Assembly (NCBI GenBank): GCA_946563605.1
Contig: CAMNVW010000091.1
Location: 1 to 6,143, forward strand
Direction of reading: 5' to 3'
DNA length: 6,143 nucleotides
Source of the DNA: an uncultured Clostridia bacterium
Lineage (GTDB): Bacteria; Bacillota; Clostridia; Oscillospirales; Ruminococcaceae
A model generated the notes under the pieces. The model searched no databases. It was given only the letters and a program-made list of their open reading frames with translations, and had not been told where the DNA came from. Made by a program: the position numbers and the translations under genes. This document shows positions 1 through 4,017 of the stretch, in pieces; the first letter of the stretch is position 1, and every line of letters starts with the position of its first letter.

Positions 1-17
1 CCTTCGGAGGAATTTTT
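1..17 (+). terminator. Truncated Rho-independent terminator of an upstream gene (possible)
   Basis: The window opens with CCT-TCGG-AGG (1-10), a small stem with a UUCG-like loop, followed directly by AA and five T residues (13-17). If the bases before the window mirror AATT, this would be the lower right half of an intrinsic terminator for a gene ending just upstream. Only the top of the stem is visible, so this is an inference from half a structure. The T-run also forms part of the next inverted repeat (15-35), so it could instead belong to that array. Confidence 0.3.
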
Positions 18-232
18 AAAACCTTAGGTTTTAAACACGCCTTTGGTTAGTCGTGCGAAAGTAACCGCGGGAGTGGGCTGCGTAAGCCCACAACTTGGGG
101 TGTGGGGGTCGAGACCCCCACGAAACATTCCTAGCTTCTTGAAGCTAAAATAGAGGCAGTGGGGCGAACAGCCCCACAACAAGTGTGTAGAAACTATCGT
201 ACAAATACGATGATGGGAGCAGGCACAGCCTG
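15..232. other. Run of eight short inverted repeats; candidate structured RNA or dispersed intergenic repeat
   Basis: Eight consecutive hairpin-forming inverted repeats fill this non-coding stretch: 15-23/27-35 (TTTAAAACC arms, 3-nt loop); 45-49/62-66 (GGTTA); 73-79/85-91 (GTGGGCT, 5-nt loop); 102-110/113-121 (GTGGGGGTC); 132-138/141-147 (TAGCTTC); 159-165/171-177 (GTGGGGC, 5-nt loop); 196-201/206-211 (ATCGTA, CAAA loop); 220-224/228-232 (CAGGC). Seven are perfect over 5 to 9 bp with loops of 2-5 nt; the GGTTA one has a 12-nt loop. The third and sixth share arm and flank (AGCCCACAAC and AGCCCCACAAC). No hairpin is followed by a long T-run, so this is not a simple terminator stack. No convincing gene lies on either strand; the minus-strand reading frame here runs into the start of der. 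I cannot assign it to a known RNA family. It could be a structured RNA, a der leader, or a dispersed repeat element; its transcribed strand is unknown. Confidence 0.5.
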
Positions 233-269
233 ATATGAAAAAAGTTATTACAGAAAGTGAGGTCAGGAT

Positions 270-1604
270 ATGGCAGTCAGACCAGTAGTAGCTGTGGTGG
301 GCCGACCGAATGTCGGCAAATCCACCCTTTTTAATAAATTGATCGGTCAGCGCCTTTCTATCGTGGAAGATACGCCGGGCGTTACCCGTGACCGCATCTA
401 TGCCGCGTGTGAATGGCGCAACCATGAAATCATGCTTGTGGATACAGGAGGTATCGAACCATACTCCGATGATATCATTCTATCGCAGATGCGCCGTCAG
501 GCACAGATGGCGATTGAAAGCGCAGAAGTGACCATCCTTGTGGTCGATGTAAAAACCGGTGTTACCGCCACAGACCAGGAAGTTGCCGCTATGCTGCAAA
601 AAAGCGGCAAACCGATCGTGCTGTGCGTCAACAAGTGTGATGGACTTGGAGATGTGCCATCGGAATTTTACGAATTTTATAACCTTGGCTTGGGAGATCC
701 AATTCCGGTTTCTTCGGTTCACGGACATGGCACAGGCGATTTGCTCGATGCGGTGTATGAATATCTGGATTTTTCCGAAGAGGAGGAATACGGCGACGAC
801 AGCATTACGGTCGCCATCGTAGGACGTCCGAATGCAGGCAAGTCCTCTCTGGTCAACCGCATTGCGGGCAGAGAGGCAGTCATCGTTTCGGATATCGCGG
901 GAACCACCCGTGACGCCACCGATACCGTGATTGAAAATAAACATGGTAAATTTGTATTCATCGACACAGCCGGTATCCGCCGCAAGAACAAAGTGGAGGA
1001 GTCCATCGAGAAGTACAGCGTGCTGCGCGCCTATATGGCGGTGGATCGCTCGAATGTCTGCATCATCATGATCGACGCGACCAAGGGTTTCAGCGAGCAG
1101 GACTCCAAGATCGCAGGCTATGCGTATGAGCAGGGCAAGGCGTGCATCATCGCCATCAATAAATGGGATGCAGTTGAAGATAAAACCGACAAGACCATGC
1201 AGGAGATGAAGAAGCAGCTGGACATCGACTTCAGCTTTATGCCTTATGCACCGATGGTGTTTATCTCCGCACAGACCGGTCAGCGTGTAGATAAGCTGTT
1301 TGAACTGATCAAACAGGTGGACGAGCAGAACGCACGCCGCATTTCTACCGGTATGCTCAATGATATGCTCAACTATGCGACCGCAAGGGTACAGCCGCCG
1401 TCCGATAAGGGCAAACGCCTCAAGATTTACTACATGACGCAGGTGGCAACCAGACCGCCAACATTTGCCTGCTTTGTCAACAGTTCGGAGCTGTTCCATT
1501 TTTCCTATCAGCGCTATCTTGAAAATCAGATCCGCGAAAACTTCGGTTTCGAGGGTACGCCGATCCGTATGCTGGTAAGGGAAAAGGGCGATAAAAATAA
1601 ATAA
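270..1604 (+). CDS. der: Ribosome biogenesis GTPase Der (EngA), double-Era-type GTPase
   Basis: This is an essential cytoplasmic GTPase that, in studied bacteria, binds the 50S precursor and is needed for large-subunit maturation. The 444-residue product has the family's diagnostic two tandem GTPase domains. Domain 1 shows the P-loop GRPNVGKS (11-18), TRD around 39-41, DTGG (58-61) and NKCD (121-124). Domain 2 shows GRPNAGKS (185-192), TTRD (212-215), DTAG (232-235) and NKWD (297-300). A C-terminal KH-like RNA-binding domain follows (about 355-440) and ends in a basic tail. The acidic linker (about 169-178) separates the two G domains. Length is normal. The ATG at 270 places the P-loop ten residues in, as is usual, and GAGGT at 259-263 lies 6 nt upstream. 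It is followed by its own terminator, so it is probably transcribed separately from plsY. All GTP-binding motifs are intact. Confidence 0.98.
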   Translation: MAVRPVVAVVGRPNVGKSTLFNKLIGQRLSIVEDTPGVTRDRIYAACEWRNHEIMLVDTGGIEPYSDDIILSQMRRQAQMAIESAEVTILVVDVKTGVTATDQEVAAMLQKSGKPIVLCVNKCDGLGDVPSEFYEFYNLGLGDPIPVSSVHGHGTGDLLDAVYEYLDFSEEEEYGDDSITVAIVGRPNAGKSSLVNRIAGREAVIVSDIAGTTRDATDTVIENKHGKFVFIDTAGIRRKNKVEESIEKYSVLRAYMAVDRSNVCIIMIDATKGFSEQDSKIAGYAYEQGKACIIAINKWDAVEDKTDKTMQEMKKQLDIDFSFMPYAPMVFISAQTGQRVDKLFELIKQVDEQNARRISTGMLNDMLNYATARVQPPSDKGKRLKIYYMTQVATRPPTFACFVNSSELFHFSYQRYLENQIRENFGFEGTPIRMLVREKGDKNK

Positions 1605-1616
1605 ATCAGCTGTTTT

Positions 1617-1645
1617 AAAAACCTCCCGTTCAGGGAGGTTTTTTT
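1617..1645 (+). terminator. Rho-independent terminator after der
   Basis: ACCTCCC (1621-1627), loop GTTCA (1628-1632) and GGGAGGT (1633-1639) form a 7-bp GC-rich stem, extended by AAAA (1617-1620) pairing with TTTT (1640-1643). The run of seven T residues (1639-1645) follows immediately. It starts 12 nt after the der stop codon, so it should end der transcription. Confidence 0.93.
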
Positions 1646-1682
1646 GTGCGCCAAACGAATTTTATAAAAAAGGAGAAAAGGG

Positions 1683-1711
1683 TTGAAAAATTGTGAGGCG
1701 ATTGCTACAAT
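1683..1711 (+). promoter_or_regulatory. SigA-type promoter with extended -10 for plsY-GNAT-gpsA
   Basis: TTGAAA (1683-1688) and TACAAT (1706-1711) are separated by exactly 17 nt, each one mismatch from the vegetative consensus. TG at 1703-1704, one base before the -10, gives an extended -10. Transcription would start near 1716-1719, leaving a 5' leader of only about 15-18 nt before the ATG at 1734. The same TTG at 1683 is in frame with plsY and has AGGAG (1671-1675) 7 nt upstream, so automatic gene callers could take it as the start. The promoter reading makes that unlikely, because the TTG would lie upstream of the transcript. Confidence 0.8.
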
Positions 1712-1718
1712 AGTACAC

Positions 1719-1724
1719 AGGGGG
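1719..1724 (+). promoter_or_regulatory. Ribosome binding site that decides the plsY start
   Basis: AGGGGG lies 9 nt before the ATG at 1734. It abuts the ATG at 1725 with no spacer, so 1734 is the better start of the two in-frame ATG codons. It sits at or immediately after the predicted transcription start. Confidence 0.6.
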
Positions 1725-1733
1725 ATGAAGAAT

Positions 1734-2429
1734 ATGACAGAACAAACTATGATACTCAATATCGGAGCATCGGTACTGGTGGCTTTGATCGCATATCTGC
1801 TTGGCAGCATCAGTTTTGCGGTGATCGTTTCAAAAATTTACGCGCACGATGACGTAAGAAAATATGGAAGCAAAAACGCGGGAATGACCAACATTCTGCG
1901 CACCTACGGCAAGCTGCCGGCGTTCTTTACGCTGTTGGGGGACTTTGGCAAGGGCGTTTTGGCGGTCGTACTGGGACGGGCACTCTTTTCCGCGCTGGGG
2001 CTTACCTTTTTGGACGCAGGCTATCTCGCAGGATTTTTTGCCTTGTTGGGGCATCTGTATCCGGTCTTTTTCGGCTTCAGAGGTGGAAAAGGGGTGCTGA
2101 CATCATTGGGGATTATACTGATCGTAAATCCATTGGTGTTTTTTATCCTTTTGGTCATTTTTTTGCCGGTTTTGTTTATTACAAGAATCGTTTCGCTGGT
2201 TTCGGTCACCGGCGCGCTGCTCTATCCGTTCGTCACTTTGATTGTCAATTTGTGCTTGCGGAAACCGCTGCTGTACGACTTCTTGTTTGCAGCGCTGTTT
2301 TCTGCCATTGTCATCTTTAAGCACCGTAGCAATATTCAGCGGCTGCTGAATGGAACCGAGCGACGGATTGGGGACAAAAAACCCAGCACCGCACAACCAG
2401 AGCCTAAAAATCAGGAGGAATTGCAGTGA
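1734..2429 (+). CDS. plsY: Acyl-phosphate:glycerol-3-phosphate acyltransferase PlsY
   Basis: PlsY is an integral membrane enzyme that transfers the acyl group from acyl-phosphate to sn-glycerol-3-phosphate, giving lysophosphatidic acid, the first committed step of phospholipid synthesis in most Gram-positive bacteria. From the ATG at 1734 the product is 231 residues. Family landmarks are GSISFA at the end of the first membrane helix (24-29), the G3P-binding stretch around GSKNAGMTNILR (45-56), GDFGKG (69-74), and the GGKGV loop (117-121) preceded by GHLYPVFFGF. Several hydrophobic helices alternate with these loops, the last around residues 185-200. The C-terminal tail is polar and ends in a Pro/Glu/Gln-rich stretch. 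It is slightly longer than the usual 190-220 residues, mostly through that tail. It heads a transcription unit with its own promoter, and its stop overlaps the next gene's start. GpsA two genes down makes its substrate. Confidence 0.96.
   Translation: MTEQTMILNIGASVLVALIAYLLGSISFAVIVSKIYAHDDVRKYGSKNAGMTNILRTYGKLPAFFTLLGDFGKGVLAVVLGRALFSALGLTFLDAGYLAGFFALLGHLYPVFFGFRGGKGVLTSLGIILIVNPLVFFILLVIFLPVLFITRIVSLVSVTGALLYPFVTLIVNLCLRKPLLYDFLFAALFSAIVIFKHRSNIQRLLNGTERRIGDKKPSTAQPEPKNQEELQ
2413..2418 (+). promoter_or_regulatory. Ribosome binding site supporting a GTG start for the acetyltransferase gene
   Basis: A perfect AGGAGG lies 7 nt before the GTG at 2426, inside the end of plsY. The GTG shares bases with the plsY stop TGA (2427-2429), which points to translational coupling. 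The next in-frame ATG (2498) has no comparable site and would remove the first 24 residues. Confidence 0.85.
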
Positions 2430-2893
2430 TCTGCTTGTATACGCCTAAAATAGACGAACTTTCCTTTCGTCAGAGTTTGCTTGCCGACGAAGCGACCATG
2501 GCGTATAATGCCGAATGGGGAGGCGCACTCAGCTTTCCGCGGGAAAATTGGGAAGGCTGGTATGATCGCTGGGTCAAAAATGCCGCAGGAAAGCGTTTTT
2601 ACGCGTATCTGTACAGCGAAGAAGAAAAGGGCTTTGTCGGCGAAGCAGCCTGCCATTGGGACGAGGAAAGCGGCAGATATATGCTGGACGTCATTGTGCA
2701 TGACCGATTTCGCGGCAAGGGATACGGCACACAAGGGCTGATGCTTTTGTGCGAGAAGTGCTGCGAAATGGGATGCGGGGAAGTTTATGACCATATTGCA
2801 CTAGGAAACGAAAGCGTCCGCTTGTTCCTGAAAAATGGGTTCCGCGAAGTTTCAAGGGATCAGGAGGGCGTTTGGGTACAAAAAGAATTGTAA
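2426..2893 (+). CDS. GNAT-family N-acetyltransferase, substrate unknown
   Basis: The 155-residue product has the GNAT fold signature. A beta strand LDVIVHDRF (about 87-95) runs into the acetyl-CoA pyrophosphate loop RGKGYG (96-101), a clear match to R/Q-x-x-G-x-G/A. Then comes a helix (102-115) and the C-terminal GNESVRLFLKNGF segment (127-139), where N128 and the aromatic-rich LFLKNGF match the usual acetyl-CoA-contacting motif. The N-terminal half (1-70), which normally shapes the acceptor pocket, is rich in Trp and Tyr (W31, W42, W45, Y46, W49) and matches no subfamily I recognise. It is translationally coupled to plsY and followed 28 nt later by gpsA. It does not look like RimI, since it lacks that family's recognisable N-terminus. 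The GNAT call is firm; acceptor and pathway are not known. Location between two lipid genes is suggestive only. Confidence 0.88.
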   Translation: MICLYTPKIDELSFRQSLLADEATMAYNAEWGGALSFPRENWEGWYDRWVKNAAGKRFYAYLYSEEEKGFVGEAACHWDEESGRYMLDVIVHDRFRGKGYGTQGLMLLCEKCCEMGCGEVYDHIALGNESVRLFLKNGFREVSRDQEGVWVQKEL

Positions 2894-2921
2894 TAACGAA
2901 CGGTAGAAAGAAGGAGAGCAC

Positions 2922-3929
2922 ATGGCAAACGTGATGGTATTGGGTGCAGGAGGATTTGGAATCTCGCTGGCGATGATGTGCTGTCGGTATGGGCATCAGG
3001 TGACGGTCTGGTCCCATCGGGAGGAAGAAGTGGTAAGACTTCAGACGGAGCGTGAGCAGAAAAAGCTGCTGCCCGGGGTGAAGATTCCGCAGGAGATTCT
3101 CTTTACGCCTTCTTTGGAGGCGGCACAGCAGAGCGACCTCGTCATCATGGCGGTGCCTTCCTTTGCGGTGCGCCAGACAAGCCGTCTTTTGAGCCAGACG
3201 GTCGGCAAAAACACCATCGTCGTCTGTGTGGCAAAGGGAATCGAACAAGGCACCTTTTATGATTTTTCGACAGTAATTTCCCAGGAAATACCGGAAAATC
3301 CAAATGTCATCCTTTCCGGTCCGTCCCATGCGGAGGAGGTTTGCCGAGGAGAGGCGACAACAGTCGTTGTAACGTCCAAGGATCGCGCCGCGGCGATGCA
3401 GGTGCAGGATTGGCTGATGAACCCAGACTTTCGCGTCTATGTCAATGACGATGTTGTTGGCGTGGAGTTGGGCGGTGCGCTGAAAAATATCATCGCGGTG
3501 GCGTCGGGCATTGCGGACGGTGCTGGGATGGGCGATAACGCAAAAGCGGCACTGATGACCCGCGGAATCACCGAAATCGCGCGGCTGGGCGTCGCTATGG
3601 GCGGACATCAGGAGACCTTCGCGGGCTTGTCCGGCATCGGCGATCTGGTCGTCACCTGCACGAGCAATCACTCGCGCAACCGCCGCTTTGGCAGATTGGT
3701 CGGACAGGGTATGCCGGTGCAGCAGGCGCTGGAACAGGTCGGCATGGTGGTTGAGGGCTATTCCTGCACCAAGGTGGCGCATGAACTGGCACAGAAGATG
3801 GGCGTAGAGATGCCGATAACAGAGCAGACCTATCAGGTGCTGTACGAGGGCAAGAATACACAGGACGCACTGCGCAGCCTGATGGGCAGACCAAAGCGCA
3901 ACGAACGCGAATCCACATGGGTGCGGTAA
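2922..3929 (+). CDS. gpsA: NAD(P)H-dependent glycerol-3-phosphate dehydrogenase GpsA
   Basis: GpsA is a cytoplasmic enzyme that reduces dihydroxyacetone phosphate to sn-glycerol-3-phosphate, the backbone for phospholipids and the substrate of PlsY. The 335-residue length is standard. The N-terminal Rossmann domain starts with VLGAGGFG (6-13, G-x-G-x-x-G type). VAKGIE (103-108) and SGPSHAEEV (132-140) follow. The C-terminal catalytic domain contains GGALKNIIAVASGIADG (184-200), with K188 as the expected catalytic lysine, NAKAALMTRG (206-215), SGIGDLVVTCTS (237-248) and the substrate-binding SRNRRFG (251-257). All key residues are present. The ATG at 2922 has AGGAG (2912-2916) 5 nt upstream. 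It is the last gene of the plsY-GNAT-gpsA unit, with a terminator hairpin about 45 nt beyond its stop. No promoter is apparent in the 28-nt gap before it. Confidence 0.98.
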   Translation: MANVMVLGAGGFGISLAMMCCRYGHQVTVWSHREEEVVRLQTEREQKKLLPGVKIPQEILFTPSLEAAQQSDLVIMAVPSFAVRQTSRLLSQTVGKNTIVVCVAKGIEQGTFYDFSTVISQEIPENPNVILSGPSHAEEVCRGEATTVVVTSKDRAAAMQVQDWLMNPDFRVYVNDDVVGVELGGALKNIIAVASGIADGAGMGDNAKAALMTRGITEIARLGVAMGGHQETFAGLSGIGDLVVTCTSNHSRNRRFGRLVGQGMPVQQALEQVGMVVEGYSCTKVAHELAQKMGVEMPITEQTYQVLYEGKNTQDALRSLMGRPKRNERESTWVR

Positions 3930-3968
3930 AACAGAGTTGTAAAATAGCTTGTTGAATATACGAAATGT

Positions 3969-4005
3969 AAAAAAAGTGGAAGCTCCGAAAGGAGCTTCCA
4001 CTTTT
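3969..4005. terminator. Bidirectional terminator between convergent gpsA and the surface-protein gene
   Basis: A perfect 15-bp stem (3972-3986 with 3991-4005, core GTGGAAGCTCC) is closed by a GAAA loop (3987-3990) on the + strand. On the minus strand the stem is followed by seven U residues (the A-run at 3969-3975), a strong terminator for the surface-protein gene, whose stop is 12 nt before the stem. On the + strand only four T residues follow (4002-4005, part of the stem), so it works less ideally for gpsA. No second hairpin with a T-run is visible in 3930-4017, so both genes probably share this one. Confidence 0.9.
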
Positions 4006-4017
4006 GTGTGTCAGGGA

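Noticed and set aside
15..232. CRISPR array
   Set aside because: The inverted repeats differ in sequence and are not equal-length direct repeats with unique spacers.
181..269. A promoter for der
   Set aside because: AT-rich candidates such as TAAAAT at 146-151 lack a credible -35 at proper spacing, so no der promoter is claimed.
24..425. Minus-strand frame of 133 codons over the hairpin region and the start of der
   Set aside because: It runs antisense into the der N-terminus, its composition (many Cys, His, Ser) is not protein-like, and its downstream half is just the inverted repeats translated.
480..1499. Minus-strand frame of 339 codons antisense to der
   Set aside because: It is a shadow of the der codon pattern, rich in His, Cys and Arg with no domain, and der itself is unambiguous.
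1683..1733. TTG at 1683 as the plsY start
   Set aside because: The TTG is the -35 hexamer of a near-consensus promoter, the extra 17 residues are not typical of PlsY, and the ATG at 1734 has its own purine-rich site 9 nt upstream.
2691..4001. Minus-strand frame of 436 codons antisense to gpsA
   Set aside because: It is antisense to an intact gpsA and part of the acetyltransferase gene, has no recognisable domain or ribosome binding site, and begins inside the terminator hairpin.
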